The notes below the pieces were generated by a model. The model was not told the origin of the DNA and did not search any database. It saw nothing but the letters and a program-made list of their open reading frames with translations. DNA of 64,000 nucleotides, taken from positions 2,170,001 to 2,234,000 of the forward strand of contig JACKID010000001.1 of NCBI GenBank assembly GCA_020638675.1, read 5' to 3'. Shown piece after piece: positions 8,332-16,237 of the stretch; within the stretch, counting starts at the first letter, position 1, and every line of letters starts with the position of its first letter. The stretch is from Planctomycetota bacterium. GTDB taxonomy: Bacteria > Planctomycetota > UBA8742 > UBA2392. Made by a program: the position numbers and the translations under genes.

Positions 8332-9522
8332 CTAGGCCCGCGCGCGGGAGACCTCGGCCCGTACGGTATCAACCCACGCGTACAGCCCTGCCATCTGTTG
8401 ATGGAAGTCGTGGGTGTGACCATCCAGTGGATTCTTGAAGAACGGCGCCAGTTGGGCGAGCATCCCGGATTCTCCCCGCTGCCAGGCGACGCTGACCAGA
8501 CGCACGAGGTCGAGCACCAGCGGCGCGGCAAGCGCGCTGTCGCAACCCTGCCATGTGAACGTCATCGTCATCGGCGTGCCGAGGAAACCCTGGAAGTGAA
8601 TCAGGTCCCATGCGGTCTTCCAGTCGCCGAGGCTGGGCACGTACTGGATGTCCGTCTTCACGAACGCGCCGCCGAGCATCTCGCGCAGCGCGGCGTCCTT
8701 CTGGCGCAGCTTGCTGTCTTTGCTGGCCGGCGCATCAAGCACCGCGCCGTCGTTGTTGCCGAGGAAGTTGTTACCCACCCAGCTCATCACCTTCAGGTTG
8801 CGGGCAAGGAACATGGGGCCGAGCACAGTCTTCAGCAGCGTCTCGCCTGTCTTGCCGTCCTTGCCCGCGTGTGGAAGTCGCGAGTCGCGAGCGATCTTGC
8901 GCAGTGCGGGCAGCTCTGAGGCCTGGCTTGGCGTGAAGTTGATGTAAGCGCATCCTTGGCGCAGCGCCGCGAGGGCGGCCAGCAGCGTGCCGGTGCAGAA
9001 TCCCCCACCTGCCTTCGGCAGGGCCTTCATCAGGTCCTCGGGCGTGTCGAAGTCCGGAGTCTCGGCAAAGTACGGCTCCGTGCTGCAGAGATTGACTACG
9101 ACCACGCGGTCGAGGTTGTGATCGCTGCGGAACCGCGCCAGCCGCTCTTCAATACGCGTAAGCTCGGCCAGATAGCCGCCTTCCGGGACGGAGCCGAATA
9201 CGAACCCCTTCACCGTGTGAATCTGTTTGTCCAGCACCTCAAGTTCGCCGCTGAGCTCCCGCGCGAGTTGCTCCGGGAGAATGCGCGCCTGCCCCAGCTC
9301 CACAGCCTTTTCGTGCAGCGGCGTGTTCGACACTTCGGCACCGCCGAACACCATGTCCTGCAGACCTGCCAGCGGCAGCCCCTTGAACTCCGGTCCGTCC
9401 GTCACCATGCCGGTGGCGGGCATGCGCCCCTGGGCAATCGCTGTCGCGCCGACCATGGCCGTTGTCGCGACGTTGCCCCGCGCCCCGATGAAGTAGATGC
9501 CGATGCGGTTGCTGGTTGCCAA
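8332..9522 (-). CDS. ino1: Inositol-3-phosphate synthase
   Basis: This enzyme converts glucose 6-phosphate to inositol 3-phosphate using NAD, the committed step to inositol and inositol lipids. Motifs seen are the NAD-binding GARGNVATT (residues 14-22), then HAGKDGKTGETLLKT and WVGNNFLGNNDG, which belong to the catalytic core. The length, 396 residues, fits the bacterial/archaeal form. The start is TTG at 9522, backed by AGGAGA 6-8 bases upstream; the previous gene ends one base away, so the two are translationally linked. With pssA and psd also in the window, the cell has at least two phospholipid headgroup routes nearby, though no phosphatidylinositol synthase is identified here. Confidence 0.92.
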   Translation of the reverse strand: MATSNRIGIYFIGARGNVATTAMVGATAIAQGRMPATGMVTDGPEFKGLPLAGLQDMVFGGAEVSNTPLHEKAVELGQARILPEQLARELSGELEVLDKQIHTVKGFVFGSVPEGGYLAELTRIEERLARFRSDHNLDRVVVVNLCSTEPYFAETPDFDTPEDLMKALPKAGGGFCTGTLLAALAALRQGCAYINFTPSQASELPALRKIARDSRLPHAGKDGKTGETLLKTVLGPMFLARNLKVMSWVGNNFLGNNDGAVLDAPASKDSKLRQKDAALREMLGGAFVKTDIQYVPSLGDWKTAWDLIHFQGFLGTPMTMTFTWQGCDSALAAPLVLDLVRLVSVAWQRGESGMLAQLAPFFKNPLDGHTHDFHQQMAGLYAWVDTVRAEVSRARA

Positions 9523-9523
9523 G

Positions 9524-10606
9524 CTATCTCTCCTGCAGCTCGTTTAGTGCCTTGATGGCGCGCTCCGCCATTGCACGACGGCGCGGCGTTTGTGCCGCGA
9601 TTGCCTCGCTGCTCCTCGCCGCGGCTGAACGAATCACGGGCATTGCGACCAGGTCTTCTCGCTTCACGCTTGTATCGAACGTTCCGTCCTTGCCGGAGTC
9701 TTCCGATCCCGCCGGCTTGCCGTTCTCCAGCGCCGAAGCCTTGCCCCTCAGCGCTGCAGCGCCCGCATCCAGCTTGTCTGCCAACTCCGCGCGCGCCGCG
9801 GCATCGAGCGGTGCGGCGTCGGGCAGGTCGCCGGGAGCCAATCCGGGAGCAGACTCGCCCCCGTCCTTCAGGGCGTTCCTGGCATCCGTCAGTGACCTGT
9901 TGCGCTGTTCGTCTGTTGCAGCGGTATCTCGCAGCACGGCCGCAGTGCGCTTGAGCTGCGTAGCCGTCTCCTTCATGCCGAGCGCCTTGCGGTACGCGTC
10001 CCGGTCGCTTGCGGCGCGGCTTCCGCCGACGTCGACACTTGACCAGGAATCCGACTTGCCTTGCGCCTCCGTGCCGGCGACTGCACCGCCATCGACCGGG
10101 CGCTCGGCGCTGACGACAGCCGCGAACAGTACACCAGATGCCAGCGCCAGCAGCGGTACTGCAACCAGCCTGCGAGTCGGGATCAACACGGGCGCGGGAG
10201 ACCGTACAGCCTGCTTGAGTTCCTCCGCTGCGCGCGCGAGCAGGGGGCGATAGAAGACGTTGCCCTCGACAACGCGCAACGCCGCGGCCAGGGCGCCCGT
10301 ATCGTGCGGCAAGCGTGCCTCAAGTGCCAGTGCGACCTCCTGCAAGCCCGGCAAACGGTAGCGGCGCAGCTCATAGCCGACGCCGAGCAAGAAGCCCGCG
10401 GCCCCGCCCAGCGCGATGGAGCCGATGCCGCCCGTCGTCGCGAACAGCAACCGCGGCAGCAGGTCAAGGAACACCACCGAGAGCCCGAGCGCTATGGCTC
10501 CCCCTGCAATGCCCGTAAATGCGGCTCTCGCCAGCTGACGCGCGATCAGCCGCAGCGCGACGGCGCGCAGCTCGGCTTCCAGTTCGGCTCGGCTGGTCAG
10601 GGGCAA
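9524..10606 (-). CDS. Membrane protein with N-terminal transmembrane helices and a long charged tail (DUF4175-like)
   Basis: This is a 360-residue inner-membrane protein of unknown function. The N terminus has an amphipathic Arg/Ala/Leu helix followed by two membrane segments (about residues 27-50 and 57-80). A DELALALE-like region (VALALEARLPHDTGALAAAL) resembles the start of DUF4175-type planctomycete membrane proteins. A further membrane segment lies near 147-165, followed by an acidic, low-complexity tail with many Lys, Asp and Ala residues. The start is TTG at 10606, with GAAGGA seven bases upstream. It sits 3 bases after the preceding gene and 1 base before ino1. The family assignment is tentative. 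Confidence 0.7.
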   Translation of the reverse strand: MPLTSRAELEAELRAVALRLIARQLARAAFTGIAGGAIALGLSVVFLDLLPRLLFATTGGIGSIALGGAAGFLLGVGYELRRYRLPGLQEVALALEARLPHDTGALAAALRVVEGNVFYRPLLARAAEELKQAVRSPAPVLIPTRRLVAVPLLALASGVLFAAVVSAERPVDGGAVAGTEAQGKSDSWSSVDVGGSRAASDRDAYRKALGMKETATQLKRTAAVLRDTAATDEQRNRSLTDARNALKDGGESAPGLAPGDLPDAAPLDAAARAELADKLDAGAAALRGKASALENGKPAGSEDSGKDGTFDTSVKREDLVAMPVIRSAAARSSEAIAAQTPRRRAMAERAIKALNELQER

Positions 10607-10609
10607 GGG

Positions 10610-11431
10610 CTAGTCCTTCTTCTCTTCCTTCTTCTCTTCGGGCCACGGCTCAAACAGCAAAGTGACCTGCGGGGTTACTCCGCGTACTGTCTGCGGAATC
10701 CCGTCGGCTTCAGGATAGGGTGAGTAAATGTCCGGCACGTAGCCGTCGTCGCGGTCATTGTCGAGCACGCATGCCGAGTCGCGCCACATGGCGATCAGGT
10801 TGCCCTTCATGTCGGCCTCAAACAGCGAGCGGTTCAGCTCCGCGCGAAACTGCTCAAAGCTTCCGGTGAAGATGAAGCCGACCTTGTCTGGGTGGGCGTT
10901 GTTCTGGTGGTCCCACAACCAGTCCTCAACCGGAACGACGGTTTCTTTGCCCGTCTTGCTGTGGAAGAAACGAACGCTGATTTTCACACGATCGCCGACA
11001 GGCTTGTCGAGGTAGCCGCGGCCGGAGCGCTTTTCTTTGCCCTCGGCCAGCCCGACAATCTCAAGCGCACGCTTCAGGTGCAGCCCGCTGCCGGCACTGG
11101 CAAACAGGCTCTCGTGCGTGTTGCCGCCGGGAGACACAAGCAGATACTCCAGTGGGCGCGTCTGTGAACCCAGCAACCACGCGTCCATCTCAACGACGCG
11201 CTTGGCCGGGTAGGCACGCAAGCCACCCTCAAATGCGACGTAGTCGGCATCCTTCTGCTTGGGTGGATCGGGCTGTGCTTCGGCCTCAGGCTCAGGCTCG
11301 GCGGTGTCCTCATTCCCGGCCTGGATCGCCTCGGTCTCGCCCGTGAACGCATGCACAACGCCATAGACGCCGGCCGCAGCTACGGTCAGGAACAGGGGCA
11401 ACCAGGCGAGTATGCGCAGCTTCATCATCAT
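10610..11431 (-). CDS. Exported or membrane-anchored YdjY-like domain protein
   Basis: This 273-residue protein starts with a hydrophobic segment (ILAWLPLFLTVAAAGVYGVV) that acts as signal or anchor, then an acidic Pro/Glu-rich linker (about 33-60) and a globular periplasmic domain. The stretch EYLLVSPGGNTHESLFAS resembles the core of the YdjY domain found in planctomycete envelope proteins; its biochemical role is unknown. The C terminus is strongly charged (EEKKEEKKD). It lies downstream of the exbD cluster on the same strand after an 86-base gap and directly precedes the DUF4175-like gene, so it may be part of the same envelope transcript. Confidence 0.65.
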   Translation of the reverse strand: MMMKLRILAWLPLFLTVAAAGVYGVVHAFTGETEAIQAGNEDTAEPEPEAEAQPDPPKQKDADYVAFEGGLRAYPAKRVVEMDAWLLGSQTRPLEYLLVSPGGNTHESLFASAGSGLHLKRALEIVGLAEGKEKRSGRGYLDKPVGDRVKISVRFFHSKTGKETVVPVEDWLWDHQNNAHPDKVGFIFTGSFEQFRAELNRSLFEADMKGNLIAMWRDSACVLDNDRDDGYVPDIYSPYPEADGIPQTVRGVTPQVTLLFEPWPEEKKEEKKD

Positions 11432-11517
11432 CCCTCAGGTTCCGCGAAACGGCCCATTCTGACACATTTCTAACGGATATGCTGCGCGCAAGGCCCGAGA
11501 AATCAAGGGGTTGTGAG

Positions 11518-12141
11518 CTACCTGTCGTACACCCCCAGGGAGTCGGAGTACTTGAACATCAGTGGAAGCTGCGGTTTGTCCTGCGCCGCTCGGTGCTGGT
11601 TGACGATTGTGGCCGCATCGAGGGCGGTGCTGACGAACATCCACGGCGCTGTCCCGCTACGTGCGCCCACCGTCGGATCCTTGGCGAACGAGATCTCGAC
11701 CTTCTCGATCTTTGCCCCGCTGCGGTCTATGTAGCCTTCGACTGCATCGACCAGGCTGTTGCAAACCAGCGCGTACTTGGCCTTCTTTTCACGGATCTGG
11801 ACGGCCGAATCCGCTGGAAAGATCACAAGCTGTTCCAGGGTCGCGTAGCTGTTTTCGACAGTTCGGCGACCGCGCGCATCGATCGCGATCACGTACTGGT
11901 TGGCTTGCGCGCCGTCGTCCCAGACGCAGTAGATCGTCACTTGCTCCTTGGGCGGGGAGGGCTTGTCGAGCATCCCGTCTGTCTTCGGCAGATCGGCCCG
12001 CATGTTGTTTTCATCCACGCGAAAGCGCGTACACAGGATGAAGAAGATCAGCAACTGGAACGTCACATCGATCATGGGTGTGAGGTCCGGTGCGGCCTTG
12101 TCTTCTTCTGTCTGACGCCGCTCTTTTCGTTGCCTGCTCAT
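11518..12141 (-). CDS. exbD: ExbD/TolR-type biopolymer transport protein, long form, copy B
   Basis: This is a single-pass inner-membrane subunit of a proton-driven motor that partners an ExbB/TolQ channel. After a short charged cytoplasmic tail comes DLTPMIDVTFQLLIFF, including the conserved membrane aspartate that carries protons. At 207 residues it is clearly longer than the usual 135-150, with an extended periplasmic domain. It is closely similar to the protein at 12738-13355: both share AIDARGR, SYATLEQ, GTAPWMFVS and SDSLG. It is the last of four exbD genes and follows the short form at 12151 by 9 bases. Confidence 0.88.
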   Translation of the reverse strand: MSRQRKERRQTEEDKAAPDLTPMIDVTFQLLIFFILCTRFRVDENNMRADLPKTDGMLDKPSPPKEQVTIYCVWDDGAQANQYVIAIDARGRRTVENSYATLEQLVIFPADSAVQIREKKAKYALVCNSLVDAVEGYIDRSGAKIEKVEISFAKDPTVGARSGTAPWMFVSTALDAATIVNQHRAAQDKPQLPLMFKYSDSLGVYDR

Positions 12142-12150
12142 TGGTTTCCC

Positions 12151-12642
12151 CTAGTTCGTGCGCTGGTCCTTCAGGACCGCAATCTTGACTTTGTAGAGCC
12201 GCACCGCGGCCATCAGTTCGATCAGCTTTCCAAACTCGGACGCGGGGCAGCGGGCGTCGCAGCGAACTACGACGACGTTCTCGCTGATGCCGTCAGGGTC
12301 GAGCCCCGGCTTGCCCTCCGCAGGCGCAGTGACTGCCGCCTCTCGCGCGAGAATTGCGCGCATCTCGTCGCTGCTGCGTGGTCTTGAGTCGCCGTAGCAG
12401 AACCAGCCGAAGGACGCCTCTGATGCTCCCACTTGCGCGATGTGGACCGTGAACAGTCTCTCGGGCCCCAACGGCGTATCCCCGGCCGTGAGACTGTCCG
12501 GCAGGCGCAGATCGACCGTCTCCTGGGACGTGATGTGTGAGACGACCAGGAAGAAGATGATGAGCTGGAACGTCACGTCGATCATGGGAGTCAGATCGAG
12601 CGTGCTCTCTTCTTCGCCGCGGCTGCGACGTTCGTTTCTCAT
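12151..12642 (-). CDS. exbD: ExbD/TolR-type biopolymer transport protein, short form, copy B
   Basis: This 163-residue ExbD-like protein has the motif LDLTPMIDVTFQLIIFFLVV, including the functional membrane aspartate, and a periplasmic domain. It is paralogous to the 169-residue protein at 13376-13885: common stretches are ITSQE, LRLPD, ENVVVVRCDAR, FGKLIELM and KIAVLKDQR (or near versions). Its start is ATG 12642, downstream of a strong hairpin at 12689-12721. That hairpin could separate or attenuate this second exbD pair relative to the first. Confidence 0.87.
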   Translation of the reverse strand: MRNERRSRGEEESTLDLTPMIDVTFQLIIFFLVVSHITSQETVDLRLPDSLTAGDTPLGPERLFTVHIAQVGASEASFGWFCYGDSRPRSSDEMRAILAREAAVTAPAEGKPGLDPDGISENVVVVRCDARCPASEFGKLIELMAAVRLYKVKIAVLKDQRTN

Positions 12643-12688
12643 GGCGAATCCTTGAAGATTCGCCCCGGGATGAGATAGCGACTTAAAC

Positions 12689-12721
12689 GAACCAGGCGAG
12701 GGAAAGTTCCCTCGCCTGGTT
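12689..12721 (-). terminator. Terminator or attenuator hairpin between the two exbD pairs
   Basis: ACCAGGCGAGGGA at 12691-12703 pairs perfectly with TCCCTCGCCTGGT at 12708-12720 around AAGT, with extra A-T pairs at the base. On the minus strand it follows the exbD stop at 12738 and is succeeded by a modestly T-rich stretch. It would reduce read-through into the second exbD pair. Confidence 0.65.
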
Positions 12722-12737
12722 TCAATTCTTGGACGAA

Positions 12738-13355
12738 CTAGCCGCCGTAGGCGCCCAGCGAGTCGGCGAACTTGAACGTCACCGTCAGGGGCTCAAGCCC
12801 CTTCTCTACGCGGTTCTTGTTCACCATCGCCGATGCGTCGATGGCGAGCGAAACGAACATCCAGGGCGCTGTACCGGACGCCGCGCCCTGCATGGCGTTG
12901 ACGGCGAACGAGATCTCAAGCTTCTCAATCTTCGCGCCGCTCTTGTTGATGTACGCCTCGGTGGCAGCAACCAGGTTGTCGAAGATCTGCCCGTAAAGGG
13001 CCTTCTTCTCGCGGATCTGGGCCTGGCTGTCGCCGGGGAAAATCACCATCTGTTCCAGCGTCGCGTAGCTGTTCTCGACGGGCTTGCGGCCTCGCGCGTC
13101 GATAGCGACGACATAGCTGTTGGACTTGGAATCCGGCTTCCAGTCGCAATAGATCGTGATCTGCTCTTTGGGTACTGAAGGCGTGCTCTGCAGACCTTCG
13201 TCCTTGGGCAACTGCACCTGGTGATTGCGTTCGTCTACTTTGAAGCGGGTGCACAGGATGAAGAAGATCAGCAGCTGGAACGTCACGTCGATCATCGGCG
13301 TGAGGTCCGGCGTTGCCTTCTCGTCGTTGTTCCGTTTCTTGCGTGCTCGTGCCAT
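12738..13355 (-). CDS. exbD: ExbD/TolR-type biopolymer transport protein, long form, copy A
   Basis: This 205-residue ExbD-like protein has the membrane motif DLTPMIDVTFQLLIFFILC, identical through this stretch to the long form at 11518-12141. The conserved aspartate follows MI. The periplasmic part keeps AIDARGR, SYATLEQMVIFPGDS and GTAPWMFVSLAIDAS, and ends TFKFADSLGAYGG. The extension compared with ordinary ExbD suggests added periplasmic contacts. It is the second gene after exbB and follows the short form at 13376 by 20 bases. A strong hairpin lies just after its stop. Confidence 0.88.
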   Translation of the reverse strand: MARARKKRNNDEKATPDLTPMIDVTFQLLIFFILCTRFKVDERNHQVQLPKDEGLQSTPSVPKEQITIYCDWKPDSKSNSYVVAIDARGRKPVENSYATLEQMVIFPGDSQAQIREKKALYGQIFDNLVAATEAYINKSGAKIEKLEISFAVNAMQGAASGTAPWMFVSLAIDASAMVNKNRVEKGLEPLTVTFKFADSLGAYGG

Positions 13356-13375
13356 GGGATTCTCCGGACCGCGAA

Positions 13376-13885
13376 CTAGTCGAGTCGCTGGTCCTTCAGG
13401 ATTGCGATCTTGATTTTGTACATCATCAGGCTTGCCATCAGCTCAATCAGTTTGCCGAAGTTCTCGGCCGGTGCGCGAGCGTCGCAACGGACAACCACCA
13501 TGTTCTCGCTGATGCCATCCGGCCCGATACCCAACAAGTCTCGGTCCGGATCGACGATTGCAGCTTCCTTGGTCAGGATGCCGCGCATTTCGTCGATGCT
13601 GCGCGGATTCGCATCGCCGTAGCAGAACCAGCCGAATTCATCGGGCATGGCGGTGTCGGACGACTGATTGATCGGCGCAATGTGCACCGTGAACAGCTTC
13701 TTCTCCTTGGGGTCCGGCTCGTTCGCGGCAAGCGCGTCCGGCAGGCGCAGATTCACGTTTTCCTGCGACGTGATCTGCGATACCACCATGAAGAAAATGA
13801 TGAGCTGGAAGGTCACGTCGATCATCGGCGTGAGGTCGACTTCGACGCCTTCCGAAGACCGCATGGATTTACGTTTCTTTGCCAT
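13376..13885 (-). CDS. exbD: ExbD/TolR-type biopolymer transport protein, short form, copy A
   Basis: This 169-residue ExbD-like protein with the motif VDLTPMIDVTFQLIIFF (proton-carrying aspartate present) is the first exbD after exbB, 64 bases away, and so the most likely primary channel partner. It is paralogous to 12151-12642, with shared ITSQENV/ETV, NLRLPD, ENMVVVRCDARAP, FGKLIELMASL and KIAILKDQR. The periplasmic domain is slightly longer than in standard TolR. Co-transcription with exbB is expected. Confidence 0.88.
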   Translation of the reverse strand: MAKKRKSMRSSEGVEVDLTPMIDVTFQLIIFFMVVSQITSQENVNLRLPDALAANEPDPKEKKLFTVHIAPINQSSDTAMPDEFGWFCYGDANPRSIDEMRGILTKEAAIVDPDRDLLGIGPDGISENMVVVRCDARAPAENFGKLIELMASLMMYKIKIAILKDQRLD

Positions 13886-13949
13886 TGGTATTTCTCCGGG
13901 CCGGGCGGAGGCGATGAGCCCCCACCCACCCTAGGATCTTGTTCGTTCG

Positions 13950-14696
13950 TTACTGCTGTCCGGCGTACGCGGCGACCGTTTCAATCATGTCGTCAGCCAC
14001 CAAGCCGATCGAGGTGCCGATCGAGCCGACCTTGTTCTTGAAGTACCAGTAGAACACAAGGCCCGGCATGGCGATGATCAGACCGAGAACCGTCGACAGC
14101 AGCGCGAGCGCGATACCACCGGCCACCATCTTCGGGTTCACCTGGCCGCCCGGGGCGTTCTCAATCTTCGCGAAGGCCATAACCATACCCGTCACTGTGC
14201 CGAACAGACCCATCAGGGGGCCTACAGACGCGCACAGCGCGATCGGCGAGATATGGAATTCAAGCTTGCCTTGCTCAGCGTCGCCCATGCTTACGGCCGC
14301 GTCCTTGACGCTTTCCGGGCCGAACTGCATGCGGTTCAGGCCGGCACCGACGATGCGCGTCAGGTAGTTCGGTGCGCTCTCGCAGTACTGAAGCCCGCCT
14401 TCAAGGTCGCCCTCGTCGATGTAGTTTTGCAGGGCACCGATGACTTCCGGCGGCACGATCTTGTCGCGGCGCACGTTCACGAAGCACTCGATGATCCAGC
14501 CGAACATGAACACCGAAACAAGGATGATCATCAGCTGGGTGATGATGCCGAACGCACCGCCCGGAATGCCGAGGATCTTCTCGCCGAGCGAGTAGCTGCC
14601 TTCGCCTTCCTGGGCGAACAGCGCGGGGGCCAGCACAGCGCCCGCCGCAAACAGCGCAACCACAGCCATGGCCTTCTTGGAAATCTGCAAGTTCAT
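13950..14696 (-). CDS. exbB: ExbB/TolQ/MotA-family proton channel with a signal-like N terminus
   Basis: This is the inner-membrane proton-channel subunit that works with ExbD proteins to energise an envelope process. The 248-residue protein begins with a hydrophobic segment resembling a signal peptide (MAVVALFAAGAVLAPALFA). Three channel helices follow, at about 48-70, 148-176 and 190-218. The family signature GLFGTVTGMV is at about 163-172. The ATG at 14696 has AGGAGA about 10 bases upstream; a longer reading frame to 14807 has no supported start. One exbB serves four exbD genes. A hairpin at 14729-14749 lies in its leader. Confidence 0.9.
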   Translation of the reverse strand: MNLQISKKAMAVVALFAAGAVLAPALFAQEGEGSYSLGEKILGIPGGAFGIITQLMIILVSVFMFGWIIECFVNVRRDKIVPPEVIGALQNYIDEGDLEGGLQYCESAPNYLTRIVGAGLNRMQFGPESVKDAAVSMGDAEQGKLEFHISPIALCASVGPLMGLFGTVTGMVMAFAKIENAPGGQVNPKMVAGGIALALLSTVLGLIIAMPGLVFYWYFKNKVGSIGTSIGLVADDMIETVAAYAGQQ

Positions 14697-14728
14697 TGGG
14701 ATGTTCTCCTGCCCTTTACTGATTGGGT

Positions 14729-14749
14729 CGACCCCGCCGCTCGGGGTCG
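14729..14749 (-). other. Stem-loop in the exbB leader
   Basis: CGACCCCG (14729-14736) pairs with CGGGGTCG (14742-14749) around a five-base loop, about 33 bases upstream of the exbB start. There is no T-run. It may mark mRNA processing or attenuation between the TPR gene and exbB. The rest of the 149-base gap shows nothing clear. Confidence 0.4.
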
Positions 14750-14845
14750 CCGCATCAATGGTTTGTTTGGACAACGTCAGAAACGGGGTGTTCGGCAAAT
14801 GGTTCAAGAAAATGCGTTATTTGCCCACTCCGGTTGTGCCACCTT

Positions 14846-16213
14846 TTAGTCACCCTTGTACGTGTTGATGATCTTCTGGATCCCCGGAAGTGACTCATCT
14901 TCCGCGGCCTTGGTCTTGCCCAGCAGGCTGGTCAGCTCGGACACGTACTTGTCCGCCAGTCTTGCGTAGTTTTCGGAGATCAGGGCCACCTTCACCATTC
15001 TGTCGTTGCGCTTGACCTCGACCAGCTCGCCCTTGTTCAACTCGGCAAGCTGGGCACAGGCGTTGGCCGCCCCAAGAAGCGCCTTGCTGCGAATTTCGTC
15101 GTCCGCGTTGAACAGTGACAGCGACGTGCTGAAGTTCTCGAGCGCCTCGGCCCACTCTTCCGCCTTCTTCGCGGTCGCCGCGTTCACCAGGCCCTGCCCC
15201 AGGTAGCTGCCGGCCGTGAGGTAGGCGAGGTCGGGGCTAATCCAGTCCGCACGGGGCTGCCATGGGCGATCCGGGTTGGGCTTGTGAGCCTCCTTCCAGT
15301 TCTTGACGGCTTCGTAAAAGCGCGCCTGGGCGCCGCGGGTGTCTCCCTCAAGGATCTGCATGAAGCCGACCTTCAACTGCGCCTCGTAGGAAGCGCGCGA
15401 AGGCTTGCCGCCCTGCTTCTTGAGAGCAACGCGGGCAAGATCGTCGTAAGCGTCGCGGGCGCCCTTATAGTCCTTCTGTTCTTCGGCGTAGCGGGCCGAG
15501 GCGCGGAGCGCGCGAAGGCCCCAGTCGAAGTATTCCTTGTCGCCGGAATTGGACGCCAGATTCTCCGTCAGTTCCATCAGCGGCTTGAACGCCTTGTCAG
15601 CTGCCGTCTTGGCGTCGCCTTTCTTGAGGTATGCCAGACCGAGAGCCTCGAGTGCATCGAGATAGAACCGGTTCAATCCGCCTGCGTTGGTGACAGCCTT
15701 GCCCGAGACCTTCGAGGCGTAGTTCACGCGGGGCACGACACTCTTGTCGTAAAGGTTCTCCGCCTTCTCGCAGTCCTTGAGATAGTCTTCAAGCTGTTTG
15801 ATGGCTTCGTTCCAGTCATTCTGCAGGTAGTACCCCATCGCCGCGTAGTACTTTGCCGAGAGCAATATTCCCTTCCAGGCATCATCGAAGCCCGCAGGCG
15901 CCTTCATATTGAGGACAGCCTGCGCATCCTGGATCAAACGCCCCGACTGCCCGCCGGCCAGCTTGCGGCTGAGTCCGTTGAACTCGTCCATGGCGTTGCC
16001 GTTGTAGCGCACTGTGTCGGCTTCCCACGGCTTGACCTTGGTGCCCGGGCGGCCGCGCTCTGACTCCCAGATGATGCCGGACACGGTCTCGGCCTGGACG
16101 TCATAGGCGGTGCTGGCCTTGCCGTTCTTGGTCTGGATCACGCCGCCCGCTGCCGCGGACAGAGCGCCCGCAAACAGAGCTGCAACAGTGGTTGCCAGAA
16201 TCAGGTTCTTCAT
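14846..16213 (-). CDS. Exported TPR-type repeat protein
   Basis: This 455-residue protein has a clean signal peptide (MKNLILATTVAALFAGALSAAA), so it is periplasmic. The mature part begins with a small beta-like region (GVIQTKNGKASTAYDVQAETVSGIIWES). It continues as helical repeats of TPR type: AAMGYYLQNDWNEAIKQLEDYL, ALGLAYLKKGDAKTAADKAFK and ASARYAEEQKDYKGARDAYDDL show the aromatic/alanine spacing. Such scaffolds usually hold partner proteins. It lies between the large TPR-type gene and exbB on the same strand, which suggests it connects the ExbB/ExbD motor to periplasmic or outer-membrane parts. Specific partners are inference. Confidence 0.78.
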   Translation of the reverse strand: MKNLILATTVAALFAGALSAAAGGVIQTKNGKASTAYDVQAETVSGIIWESERGRPGTKVKPWEADTVRYNGNAMDEFNGLSRKLAGGQSGRLIQDAQAVLNMKAPAGFDDAWKGILLSAKYYAAMGYYLQNDWNEAIKQLEDYLKDCEKAENLYDKSVVPRVNYASKVSGKAVTNAGGLNRFYLDALEALGLAYLKKGDAKTAADKAFKPLMELTENLASNSGDKEYFDWGLRALRASARYAEEQKDYKGARDAYDDLARVALKKQGGKPSRASYEAQLKVGFMQILEGDTRGAQARFYEAVKNWKEAHKPNPDRPWQPRADWISPDLAYLTAGSYLGQGLVNAATAKKAEEWAEALENFSTSLSLFNADDEIRSKALLGAANACAQLAELNKGELVEVKRNDRMVKVALISENYARLADKYVSELTSLLGKTKAAEDESLPGIQKIINTYKGD

Positions 16214-16237
16214 GGTCTGTCTCCTTGCCGCCAGGGC

